From NCBI GenBank assembly GCA_949317995.1, contig OX439044.1, positions 52,904,166 through 52,968,165 on the forward strand: a DNA stretch of 64,000 nt, written 5' to 3'. Below are positions 1-10,054 of the stretch, in pieces. The translations under genes and the position numbers were made by a program. Under the pieces are notes generated by a model that worked only from the letters and a program-made list of their open reading frames with translations, ran no database searches and had not been told where the DNA came from. Source of the DNA: Acholoe squamosa. Its lineage: Eukaryota > Annelida > Polychaeta > Phyllodocida > Polynoidae. Numbering within the stretch: position 1 is the stretch's first letter; each line of letters begins with the position of its first letter.

Positions 1-1750
1 GCTCACCGCGGGAGGATCCGCGTAGAGTCCGCTGCAGACGCGGCAGGCGCTGTAGCCCTGAGGACTAGCTAAACCGCTGTCATCGGTATCCTGCAAAGTG
101 AACCTGTCTTCTTACTATAAATAGCTATGCTAGGGGGTTTTCCCATTCTTCAGTGACATCATCATTACTTTAGGGTTGCCTGAAGACAGATCTGAATAAA
201 GGTCTTCATGCAATCTTTAAAGACTGATAAGCTTGTCCCCTTCATAACAACTGTTATTAGTGCATGACACAAAGTCATGTCACTCGAGTTGTAGCAGCAG
301 GGCTATAGATCTATAGGCTGGAGGCTATTTATTAACAAGCTATAGGAATGTCATTGATGTCCACAATATTGAAGTATCGGCATTATTGAAATAGTGAATA
401 TCATGTCAACATTACTCTCATATTGATATATAAGTAGGGTCACATTAAAAAGATATATTTTGGGCTAAATCCTCTGTAATGTTCACACCCCTGTAGACAT
501 ATATTTGGTATGAAATTTAAGCTTACGGTGTCAAGCAAGAAATTGGGAAGGGATTATCTGCTTCCTCACAATTTTATAAATTCAGTAAATCCTCAAGTCA
601 TAATTTGTGAACTTTTCCAAGTAGGTTTATGCCACTAAACTTATAGGTCCCTATAGTATCCATGGCGAAAGAGCTAAACATTATCACATATAATTATTAT
701 AGGCGATCTCTAAGGACAGGGGTAGCTCAGGCCTTCAGGCAATCTTCAATCTGAAGACATGTGTTAGAAATGCAAAAAAATATGAGTCAAATGACAGGTT
801 AGATATAGGATTTCTCAAGATATCTTTAAGAGTTCAGAGATATCTTCAGTTATAAATGGAAATACCATTCACCTATCACCCCCCTTTGAAGACATCTTCG
901 CCCTTGGTGAAAAAGACAACAGTACGTGTACAGGCTTTTCTCATTCTGAGCAGTGCTTTCACTAAAGTAATACCTGAGCTAAAAATTGGTGTAAGTTAAA
1001 AGGAACTTTAGCCATTGGCGGTAAGTGCAAATAGGATTTGGGATGTAATTTTAGCAGCAATACAATGCATTGCGCATGCAGTAGGGGAGATTGAAAAATG
1101 AACCACTGCAAAAGTCTTTGCTCTTCAGGAATGAGATATTGAAAGGAAAACAAAGTTCATCATAATTTCTCTGCCAAACGTGGTTGCAGTGATTGAGTGA
1201 AATTAAATCCCTTTCTGTGCCACCTTAAGACAAATGAATAAAAAACTCAGGCAAAAGTTTGATTGTGTGAAGCCCTAGGCACAGTTCTTTGTTAACTTTC
1301 TCAGGGCCAGCTGAAATTGTAGTAATAGAAAGACATTAAAAGTTAAGTGAAGGGATGGCGTTGGGCCCCGACTGAAAGGACTGAATTTAGTCAATGTAAA
1401 AAAAATGATGTATTCCCATAAAAGAGAATCGTTAAGTTTGATTAGGGAGTTTAAGATATGAACGTGTACCGCTACTGCTACGTGTAACGTCACAGGTCAC
1501 ATAGGGGGGAATCCCAAGCTAGCCATATACAACTTGCAGACTAGAAGTTTTAGACTTGTAGACCCCTCTCTACAAGTACATCTAGAACTTCTAGGCAAAC
1601 TGTAATTATATTTGACCTATGTTATATATCTATCCTATAAGGGAATCACTGAGGACACATAATTGTGAGGTTTATATGCAGGATTCTGAGGTGTTAATTG
1701 GTGGTAGGATAAATATATCAAACTGTAATTACTCACTCAATGAACCCTAA
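1..1750. other. No gene recognised
   Basis: The first 60 bases are GC- and CpG-richer than what follows. The rest is AT-rich with no long frame, no splice-bounded coding exon and no repeat I could define. The two short minus-strand frames near 962-1493 have no domain-like composition and are probably chance. Confidence 0.5.
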
Positions 1751-1754
1751 CCCA

Positions 1755-2310
1755 GCAAATTGGTGTCAGTCTGAGCCAGCATGTGCCACCAAGTGTGAGC
1801 AGGTTTAGCGTGATAACACGGAGCGTCAGCTCGAGCCACCATATGTCAATAGTCACGATGTGTGACATATTGTGACACATAGTGACTCATCTCCAAAAGT
1901 CATAGGATTATGCAGGGTGAGCATGCGCCAGTCTGTGTCAGTAGTCACATTGACTGACTCATGGTGACGCATTTCATGCTTCGTGTGAGGTGAACCTGTG
2001 TGAGCATGTGCCAGACTGTGTCAGTAGTCACACAGAGTGACATTTGCTCACACATTCTGCTATCTGTGTGAGGTGACACTGCATGAGCAGGCACCAGTCC
2101 ATACCAGTAGTCACACAGAGTGACTCATAGTGACACATACAGATATTTGTGTGAGGTGACAACATGTGAGCATGTGTCAGTCAGTGTCATTAGGTGTCAG
2201 TATTCACTCAATGCCACACATATTGACGCATTTATGAAGGCATAAAGTGACACATGTGTGAGAATGTGTAGGTCTGTGTCAGTAGTCACACTGGTTAGCA
2301 CATGAAAACA
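1755..2310. repeat. Approximately 83-bp minisatellite, left arm of element 1
   Basis: The word GTGTCAGTAGTCAC or a close variant starts at 1935, 2018, 2101, 2194 and 2276, giving spacings of 83, 83, 93 and 82. Each unit also contains GTGTGAGGTGAC and GTGAGCATGTG blocks. Two more diverged units lie at about 2750-2930 (anchors at 2778 and about 2870). Confidence 0.8.
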
Positions 2311-2936
2311 TAGGTGTCAGGTCTGAGAGAACTTGTTTGGATTCACAGTATGTGTATACTTTGGGGCAGGGGGAAATCAGATAAATGCTGATTCAACTAA
2401 TATTGCCTAATGAATCAATGTGTTTATAAGTGATATGCATTGATATGTATGTAGGGAATCTAATGATACCTGAAAAGATGAATTTAAATTTGGCTTTGGC
2501 ATATTAAAAGGTAGTTTCATTTGTCTAGGGGACTTAACACTGAATTGGAATCATCAACATCTCATGTAGTATTGAGGCACAGATTTATCTTGGTTTCATA
2601 AATGATCAATAGTTTGATGCACAGTGATCAAGAAGGTGGCATGTATTCAAGAAACATGTGTAAGAACTCTTGATATAAGGACAATTAAGATTGTGCATTG
2701 GGTGATAATAGGGGCAGTATGCTGCATTTGATCCAAACATGATAGGTTCTGACACATGTGTGAATATGTGTCACTCTGTGTCAGTACTCACACATTATGA
2801 CGCAAGCTGACTTACAGTGACACAACCTGGTATTTCCTCTATGGTGTGTGCGTGACCATGCGTCACTCGATGTCAGTTCTCACACATTGTGACGCACACT
2901 CACTCACAGTGACACATCTTACAAGTTCCATGAATT

Positions 2937-2975
2937 CTGATTGGTCAATTTCAAATTCTTAGCCCCTGATTGGTC
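2937..2975 (+). promoter_or_regulatory. Two identical inverted CCAAT boxes
   Basis: CTGATTGGTC occurs at 2937-2946 and again at 2966-2975, exactly 29 bp apart (reverse CCAAT, NF-Y type). They lie about 100 bp upstream of a strong splice donor (3076/3077), a plausible proximal-promoter position for the mini-gene of element 1. No TATA box is evident. That they act as a promoter is inference. Confidence 0.4.
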
Positions 2976-3076
2976 CATTTCAGTTTTCCCTCCTTTTCCT
3001 AGTTCCTTTGTTCTCAGCATTTGTAACTTGGATTTCACAACACACAGGCACAGGAGGCAAGGATACCACATACAAG

Positions 3077-3585
3077 GTGAGTAGTCTTACAGTCTTTGTA
3101 CAGATTCTTATTGGAATTCCAAAAGACCTGCAGTTCTACAGAAGCACATGAGCACATATTGTCTTTTTCTTAATCTATAAATTCCTCGTTGATAGAACAT
3201 TTCATGTTGGTAATTTCCAGGCTGGATGGGTTGAGAATGCGGTACATTTTACTCCATTTCTATCTCATGGAGGGAGTGATATTTTTATAACAACAGGGGG
3301 GCTGGTGGGTTTGACAGGGAGAGTAAATTTTTTTCAGCCTCTTATCTGTGCATTACTATAGGCTAAATGGGCATGTTCGCGCATGGCTTTGCAAAAAATG
3401 TTGAGCCTCTCAAGGGGTGGGGAATTTTTTTCAACCCTTTGAAAATCCACCACCCCCTGTTGTTAAAAAAAGGATCACTCTCACCTGTGGGAGATTCAGG
3501 TGTGTAGAAATATGTGGTACTGAAAATGTTTTTATGCTATGCTTTATTGAATTTCATGTCTGTTGTCTGTTTTATATCTTGACAG
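3077..3585 (+). other. Candidate spliceosomal intron inside element 1
   Basis: The donor is ...ACAAG|GTGAGT and the acceptor is a pyrimidine-rich TGTTTTATATCTTGACAG|GT, bounding 509 bp. The reading frame that contains the downstream small ORF stays open across the junction and back through the upstream exon to a TAG at about 2960. The splice signals are good by eye. Transcription is not shown. Confidence 0.4.
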
Positions 3586-3615
3586 GTATATGAAGAGCAC
3601 CTCAAGGAATCAACC

Positions 3616-3678
3616 ATGGAGAAAGGCCATGCAAGAAACCCATACAAATCAAAAGGACATGGAAACAGGATGAATTGA
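3616..3678 (+). CDS. Candidate 20-residue micropeptide in exon 2 of the element 1 mini-gene
   Basis: The ATG sits in a near-perfect Kozak context (TCAACCATGG), 30 nt after the candidate splice acceptor, and the frame ends in TGA at 3676-3678. The product is 20 residues, basic (K, R, H) and glycine-containing. I recognise no family. An AATAAA polyadenylation signal follows at 3694-3699. In the same frame the upstream exon would encode a hydrophobic stretch but has no ATG, so a longer product would need a non-AUG start. A non-coding spliced RNA or chance signals are equally possible. Confidence 0.25.
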   Translation: MEKGHARNPYKSKGHGNRMN

Positions 3679-3693
3679 TGATATTTGATTTTG

Positions 3694-3699
3694 AATAAA
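3694..3699 (+). terminator. Polyadenylation signal AATAAA of the candidate mini-gene
   Basis: A canonical AATAAA lies 16 nt after the stop codon of the small ORF and is followed by a C-rich then T-rich stretch before the right-arm minisatellite begins. It supports the reading of 2980-3720 as a compact transcription unit. Confidence 0.35.
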
Positions 3700-3734
3700 A
3701 GAACCCCCTTCCCCATTTTAAAGGGATATTGAAA

Positions 3735-4012
3735 TGTCAGTATGCGTGAGTGTGAGTGAGTGTGTGTTATGGCACGTGTGTCATTATGTGTGAGAATGTG
3801 TCATAACTCATGTGTCAGCTCTGGTGAGGTTGCGTTATAACACATGCGTCAACATGTGTGACGCCGTGTCATAACACATGCGTCAGTATGGGTGAGGCCG
3901 TGAGTCATAACACATGTGTCAGTATGGGTTAGTGTGCGTTATGACACATGTGTGAGCATGGGTGGGGCTGCGTCATGACACATGTGTCAGTATGTGTCAG
4001 TTGGTGTCATCA
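3735..4012. repeat. 34-bp minisatellite, right arm of element 1
   Basis: ATAACACATG/ATGACACATG anchors start at 3837, 3871, 3907, 3941 and 3975 (spacings 34, 36, 34, 34). Degenerate units extend left to about 3735. The consensus contains ACACATGTGTCAGTATGGGT. Confidence 0.85.
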
Positions 4013-4099
4013 ATGACACAAGGTGGCTCAATTTTTTTCTGTAGAGCGCACGAGTTAGCACTCACACACATTGACTCAGAGCGACACCAATTTGCTGGG

Positions 4100-5340
4100 A
4101 ACATACACGTACACTGAGGGCTAACAGTGTACTTCTGCACAGACATGACCCAAATATAGAGGGAATTCTTAACCACAATACCTGAACAGGTTGGGGACGG
4201 GACTATCTTGTTGGGACACACCAGGATCATGGTAAAACAGTCTGATTTTAGTCTGTACTAAGATTCTGATACCATGCACAGTCTTAGGATGTACTGGGAT
4301 CTTAGTACCCTTGTGTGCGCACTGGACCATGACACTCACCTCCACAGGTCTATGGGCCAATTAAAGCCCTGGTCACTGGACCATGACACCTACCTGTGCA
4401 TACATTATTGGGGTCAAAGGTGGGATGGTGAAACCACTCCATCATTTGGTACTTATATTTACATTAAATGATACATTTACTCCCTTATTAAACAGCACTT
4501 AGCTCAAATGAAAACGTCAGTTTGCAGGCATTTGTCTATTCTTTAATCTTGTGGGTTCATATTTATCAGCAAATCAAACAAAAAATTAGCAAATCAATTT
4601 TAGTATAGCAAGACTGGGGGAAAGATTGTAAATATAGCCATTTCACAGAGAATATTCCGATTTTACTTCTGTAAATAGGTGTATATGTAAAATATAGACC
4701 CTTTCTACCTATGGTGACATCAAAATTATGTATTTTGATAAGAAAGTAAGAGAAATGTGAAGATAAACAAGGGTACTGAGTTCTTAGTACACACCATGAT
4801 CCAGGGACTATCATTCAATCTTAGGGTGTACTATGAAATGGGTGAGTCCTGAACCTGCTGAACTTGTACTGGAACTTGTACTTCTAGATCTTGACGTACC
4901 CGTACAGGTACACGTTCTCAAATCTTAAACTCTCTATTATCATACATAATGCTCGTTATTTTATATTCAGATAGGATATCTACCTACAGAAGCACTCATC
5001 AAATCCATTTTACCCTACTCTATTATCCTTGTCTTTTTGCGAAAACTGCAATGGGGGAGCAGAAGTTGCAATCTTCTGACAAGCCTTCGACCTTAAGACC
5101 TGTGGCTGCCAGACTTATAGCATTGTAAACTGCTTTACAGTAAAACCTATGACTGTAATGGTAAATGGGTCGAACCTAGTTATGTTGCTGACATTTCCTT
5201 TGTCTATTCATATCTAACCTTGCCAAAAGTATCATGTCAATATCCTTAGGAAGATGATTGCCTTCATCTGATATTCATCAACTTGCATGTGCTCGGAAAA
5301 AATATCAAGTTATTTAATATTGTAAAAACATAAATATGTA
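4100..5340. other. No gene recognised
   Basis: AT-rich DNA. The phrase CTGGACCATGACAC occurs twice (about 4322 and 4377). Short frames here carry no recognisable protein signal. Confidence 0.5.
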
Positions 5341-5720
5341 TTAAGGTGGATGGCGCGGATAGACTAAAAGTGGACAGATTTTCGTCATATTGTAACAGGG
5401 TAGCTGGATGGGGAGATTAATTGGGTGATAGATGACTCTCAAGAAAAATTTTCGTTCGACGTCTTTCCATGATCCAGGAGGAATATACTTCAGAACCATT
5501 TCAGTTAGATTTTTCATTTTTCTTATAAAATTTAGTAAAGATTGCATAAGCAGGATTTGAACCCCCAACTTCTCATTAGGACTCTAACAGCCTACAGGTT
5601 AGCCACCGAATCTGGTGCTTTTGGGAGCACATAAGGCTCTTTTGTACATACCATATCTATGCACATCTGCTCAGAAACCTGCGCAGTAGACCAGTTTTTT
5701 AAGGCCGCAATCCACCTTAA
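5341..5720. mobile_element. MITE-like element with TTAA target duplication and a tRNA-like core
   Basis: TTAA at 5341-5344 and 5717-5720 flanks inverted termini (GGTGGATGGCGCGG at the left, complement of GGTGGATTGCGGCC at the right). TTAA duplications are typical of piggyBac- and Kolobok-type transposons. At 380 bp with no coding capacity this would be a non-autonomous derivative. A tRNA-like sequence lies inside it. Confidence 0.6.
5550..5622 (-). pseudogene. tRNA-like sequence (tRNA pseudogene or SINE head)
   Basis: On the minus strand there is a D-arm-like GGCTAACCTGTAGGCTGTTAG with a CTAA/TTAG stem, then about 30 nt later a B-box-like GGGTTCAAATCC. The T-stem does not pair cleanly and no clear 7-bp acceptor stem forms, so it is unlikely to be a functional tRNA. 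It lies inside the TTAA element. Confidence 0.4.
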
Positions 5721-5930
5721 GAGGATATCATGATGAATAAACCTTTATCAGGCCCCAAAATCAATGAGTGACTGTCTATTAATCACATACATGTATGACC
5801 TTTACATCTTTAGGATGCATCAGAATTCATTATGCATTTGCTCACATATAAATATACATAATTTATGGTATCCATCCATAGAGTCCCGGACATCCAACTC
5901 ATCCAAGCCCACCCCAACATCTGGCCAGTG
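5721..5930. other. No gene recognised
   Basis: Short AT-rich spacer between two MITE-like elements. Confidence 0.5.
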
Positions 5931-6300
5931 CAGAGGTGTAGGAAGCAAATCTTCATTGAGGGGGCCCAGCGAGGGCTCATTTGGAGCACCTTAAATTGTC
6001 GGTTCAGGCTTGATGATGCCTATACATGTACATGTATATGTATATAGACTTTGTAGGAAAAAGGTAAATTTTGCTCGGTATTGGATCTGACTTTAGGCTC
6101 TGACCCCCATTTCCCCTATCCCATTACCATATTAATATAATTTGAGATGAAAAGTGTTTCTTCCATTTTGTTTTTAGCAATTTTTTTTTGGGGGGCCTAG
6201 ACATACTCAGGCCCCACCTCCAGGTCCCCTGGCCCCCCCATCTTTTCCTGGGGCCCTCTCTGGCCCCCCCCCCCATGAGGATTTGCTTCCTACGCCTCTG
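5931..6300. mobile_element. hAT-like MITE, CAGAGG termini
   Basis: The left end CAGAGGTGTAGGAAGCAAAT (5931 onward) is mirrored by the right end ending at 6300, whose reverse complement reads CAGAGGCGTAGGAAGCAAAT. The match runs about 26 bp with two or three differences. CAGNGGCG-type termini are typical of hAT elements. The expected 8-bp duplication is not evident (GGCCAGTG against AAATTACA). The interior is G/C-homopolymer rich and non-coding. Confidence 0.6.
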
Positions 6301-6366
6301 AAATTACATTATCACTGCACACTGGCAGCTGACAGGTGGCCAAAGGGCGGCCACCATTGCTATGTG

Positions 6367-6382
6367 TGACGTCATGACGTCA
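6367..6382. promoter_or_regulatory. Two abutting CRE palindromes
   Basis: TGACGTCA occurs at 6367-6374 and again immediately at 6375-6382. Each matches the full CREB/ATF palindrome. There is no recognised gene nearby, so activity is unproven. Confidence 0.3.
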
Positions 6383-8334
6383 TGATATATTGGCCTCAAA
6401 ATGAGGCTAGCCATTATCTCCTGCCTGTAGCAGCAGCCTGATGAAAATCATGTGCTTCAAGCCAAACCACTGATGAAAAGCACCATATTGTTAAGGTCCA
6501 AATTTCATCAGTGTTGCGGGCTTAAGGCACTTGATTTCTGTACATAGGGCTGGGTAAACACTGTAGAGGTTCATCTGAGCTGCTGTCACACACGTAACAG
6601 TACTAAATGTATATGGACCACATAGAAGAGATTAAATGGGCTGTCACATATAGCAAATATACTGGCTGTCAGCATCACGTTAGTTCCAGTGTCAACTCAG
6701 TACCTCTCTTGTGATAAAAAAGCTCAGGTTATCAAAAAAAGCAATAGATAAGGCCAAATCGTGGTGTAAGCTGTGATAAAAGCCATGTATTAATGATACA
6801 GGCAAGTTTTTATCCAGGCAGAAGACAGCTATTTTCGACCTTGGCTGGAAAAGACCATACATATGGCGTCCCCAATAATGCACTTACTACAGTAACACTG
6901 CCCTGGAGGAAGTCCAATCTGATTATAAAGCAATCTTCCTTACATCCTTCTACAACAATACGCTCCAACCGGAATCAAGTTTACCTAGTCATCATTTCTG
7001 AGTGGCTTTACTGTCCACTTTCATCGCCGCAATGAACTGTATAAATCCTTCTTGAAGCCTCCTTTTTTTAAGAATTGTTCTTTATAGGGAATGATGCATC
7101 GATTCCGACGGGTGTACATAAATGCTCTTTCATTGTCCTTTGGGTCCCTGTGGTCTTGGAGAAAAGGGGGTTATACACGATGGTAGACTGTTCCCGACAT
7201 AGTTAGGAACTGCATATGTACACTCATTGGCATTATGACACCTATTCAGGATATCACCAAAACCAAATATGCAGTAATTTGATAACAAAGACTATGAATC
7301 TTTATGTAAATAACATAAATTACCTCATTCTTTAGTTAATTTCTATATTTATAATTAACAAATCAATCAAAAGTTGCATTTCCAGTCCCAGATTCTTTTG
7401 TTATAGCTATATTGTTTTTCACTGAACATATCATAATTTGTTTATAGCAGCATATATATATATGATGTGATAAACAAGTAATGAGACAAAGATATATATT
7501 TGAGGACAATTGGGGTAGAACAGACCCCCTTATTTATTACTAAATAACAAAACAAAACCAAGACATTTCCCTCCTGGGACCCAAGAACCAATATGGCTAT
7601 CTGTGGGGTGTGTGAAACTGTGTGGTACTGTGAAAGAGAGGTTTGTTATATAGCCCTAGAGGTCAGGAGGTGGGACACCTCCACACACATAGAGACCAGA
7701 GGCCCTGGGTGGGAGTTACATGACTAGTACTATATATATAATAAATGCACACATAGATTATAATACAAATAAATTTATTATTGATTATATATATGTAGGT
7801 TCCTCCCTATACTACAAAAGTAATTATTAACATAATCACTTACCACATCATTAACATAATCACTTACCACATCAGATTTGGTTGGCCTTATTTTCCCTGA
7901 TTCTCCTCCCACAATCCTTCGTAACTTGTTTCTCATAATCCCATTTGTTAACACTGTATAATCTCAACTAACATTACCTTTCAAAAACAAGACCTGTGAC
8001 CTCATCTTCAACCCAATCCTTTCTGGACTTTTATTCTTCTTGCAAATAACATTTGAGTGAAACTTCTCCAGGAATTGTACAACTGCGTCTTATAACATAT
8101 CTGAAAGTAGAGTAGGTTCAACTTTAGTCCGTTATAAAACAATTTGTTATCATACTTATTGCCAATACAAGTGCCACTGAAGAGCCTCATAACTTCACAT
8201 ATGTGACGAAACAGGGAAAATGATAACATTAAGGGAAATACACACAAATGCTCTAAATACGATATTTAAGGAGATATGACCAAAAGAGTAAAATATTAAG
8301 TGAAAACAAGTCTAGGGTAACATTTTCCGATGAA
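6383..8334. other. No gene recognised; 24-bp duplication at 7826-7873
   Basis: Mostly AT-rich, with a short AT microsatellite near 7448-7466. A 24-bp unit starting ATTAACATAATCACTTACCA is exactly duplicated in tandem at 7826-7849 and 7850-7873. No coding exon is recognised. Confidence 0.55.
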
Positions 8335-8700
8335 TCTGATTATGCTATAGCCAAAGCTCTATTTTCATTCTAAAATTACCTTATTTAGAATCCAAAAAGA
8401 ATGTTTTTCCTTAAATTCAGCAGATTTGTTGACATTCGGTTGTCATGGAAACTATAATTTTGTTCTTTTTGAATAAAACATTACTTTATCATATTAATCT
8501 GTCCATAAGGTTTTCATAACTGAAAACAGAATTGAATTATCCCTTCTAGATCCAAAATTATGTATGATTATGTTTAAAAATTGTTATTTTTTCCAATTAT
8601 GACATTTTTTATGAATTTTACCAGAATATTTCAATATGCAATTGAGTTAAGGGCTATCCTAAATTTCCCCATGTTGCTGACAACGAATGTTTGAGATCTC
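8335..8700 (+). repeat. Diverged copy of the X-box-bearing dispersed repeat
   Basis: It shares with 60800-61140 the order: an X-box-like word (GTTGTCATGGAAAC, 8439-8452), then a CTAGATC-AAAAT block, then an A/T-rich ATTTTTTATGAA block. Similarity is judged by eye and is moderate. Confidence 0.35.
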
Positions 8701-9714
8701 ATAATTCTGTAGCTATTTGGACTATTTTATCATGCAAAGTACTAAAATGTAGCTGAAGACGTGAATTTGAAAAAAGGGATTTTCCCTTAATGTTACGCTT
8801 TCCCAAGTTTTGTCACATATTAGCATTTTCCAACCAAACTCATGATCACATTTTTTGAAGGACAGGGACATTTTAAGACGTAGGGTCCTGTCAATCCTCA
8901 TCATGCATATCTAAATTTTAAAATATTTCCATCCAAAAGCCAGGTTTCATGCAATTGACTTTATTGTATAAGGTACCTCTTTGCTCCTATTGCCTTGGAG
9001 AAATTATAACCTGCACTATGAAGGACGATGTGTTTAATATGATATAGCATGCTAGATATGAAAAAAAAAAACGAAATGGAGCACATCTATGACATAAGCT
9101 CTTTAACAAATTCATATCCTACATGCATTGTTCTTGTACTATATAATAGTGTGTCACTCGCAAAGGCTGATAAACGAGACATGGTTTAATAGGTGGTTTT
9201 CTAATCTGCTCTGTGAATCTGTAATTGTCAAATAAGACAAACACTTGGATCGCAAATCTTCCTTCATTAAAATTAGTAAAAGCAGCCTTATTATGTAGAT
9301 TGGTCGCAGAGATGAAATCAGAAAGATATAAACAAGAGCAGAGAAATTATGTTTATCTTTGATCAGGATGAATTGCTCACTTTAAAGAGGATTGCAAACC
9401 TTCAGCATTCAAGGAATGTAGTGTTAATAGGAGGCAAGGACATTCCCATAAAATATAATCAATAGTTTGCAAACAGATTCAAGCATCTGCAAAAAAGGTT
9501 ATATATATATATATGCATATTAGTCAGATAATTATTAGTTATATTATTGTCTTCAATAAGAGACAACAGGGGGCTGCCACTAATAAAGCCTTAATGTGCC
9601 TTTGGTATGAGGACAAAATATTCCCGGTTTAGACAATAAGAGGAAAGACATGCAGACAGATTTACTTTAAGCCATAAATGAATATCATTTTAGGGTTATT
9701 GATAATTTGATAAT
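8701..9714. other. No gene recognised
   Basis: AT-rich DNA with a short TATATA run near 9500. No frame with protein-like composition. Confidence 0.5.
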
Positions 9715-9729
9715 TTGCCTCAGGTCTTA

Positions 9730-9960
9730 CTGAGTTGCTTTAGAGGAGATCGGCCCGACAACAGTAATATCGTGATATTATCCGATATTATCCGGTTGCA
9801 TCGGGGGCACATCAGGCACTGTCGGGCACCTATCGGGCAGTGTCGGGCAAGAATTGGGCTGAAATCTTCTTTGGTGGAAGAGCTCATTTTTTTCCAATAG
9901 GAACCACCGGCGATGCATCTCCGACGGTCCCCGACAGTGCCCGACAGGGACCAAATTTTT
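9730..9960. repeat. GC-rich imperfect inverted repeat built of TCGGGCA units
   Basis: The left part repeats TCGGGCA/ATCGGGCA roughly every 10 bp (9803-9850). The right part (about 9918-9948) contains the complementary CCGACAGTGCCCGACA. It may be a small foldback element. The ends are not defined. Confidence 0.35.
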
Positions 9961-9993
9961 TCCAATCAGTTAGAAAAAATTGGGTACCTGCGC

Positions 9994-10054
9994 CCTCGTG
10001 TAATTATCCTTTGCTAACACACACTCGTCATGAATTATCCATTGATTACTTGTT
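9994..10054. repeat. Single arm of the palindromic element seen at 26472-26594
   Basis: The sequence TTGCTAACACACACTCGTCA with its flanks matches the right arm of the 26472-26594 hairpin with few differences. Only one arm is present, so it is a solo or truncated copy. Confidence 0.55.

Larger units (their letters stand above)
1751..4099. mobile_element. Terminal-inverted-repeat (foldback-like) element 1 with minisatellite arms
   Basis: The left end reads CCCAGCAAATTGGTGTC (1751-1767) and the right end is its exact reverse complement (4083-4099). Similarity continues inward as TCTGAG and TGTG blocks, giving an imperfect terminal repeat of about 30 bp. The left arm is an approximately 83-bp tandem repeat and the right arm a 34-bp tandem repeat, both rich in TGACNCA/TGTGNCA words. 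The central 800 bp is unique and includes a candidate mini-gene. I see no transposase and no convincing target-site duplication (flanks CCTAA and AACAT), so the superfamily is undetermined. The element is probably non-autonomous. Confidence 0.7.

Noticed and set aside
3837-4012. CRISPR-like 34-bp periodicity
   Set aside because: The whole 34 bp repeats with no unique spacers. It is a minisatellite arm.
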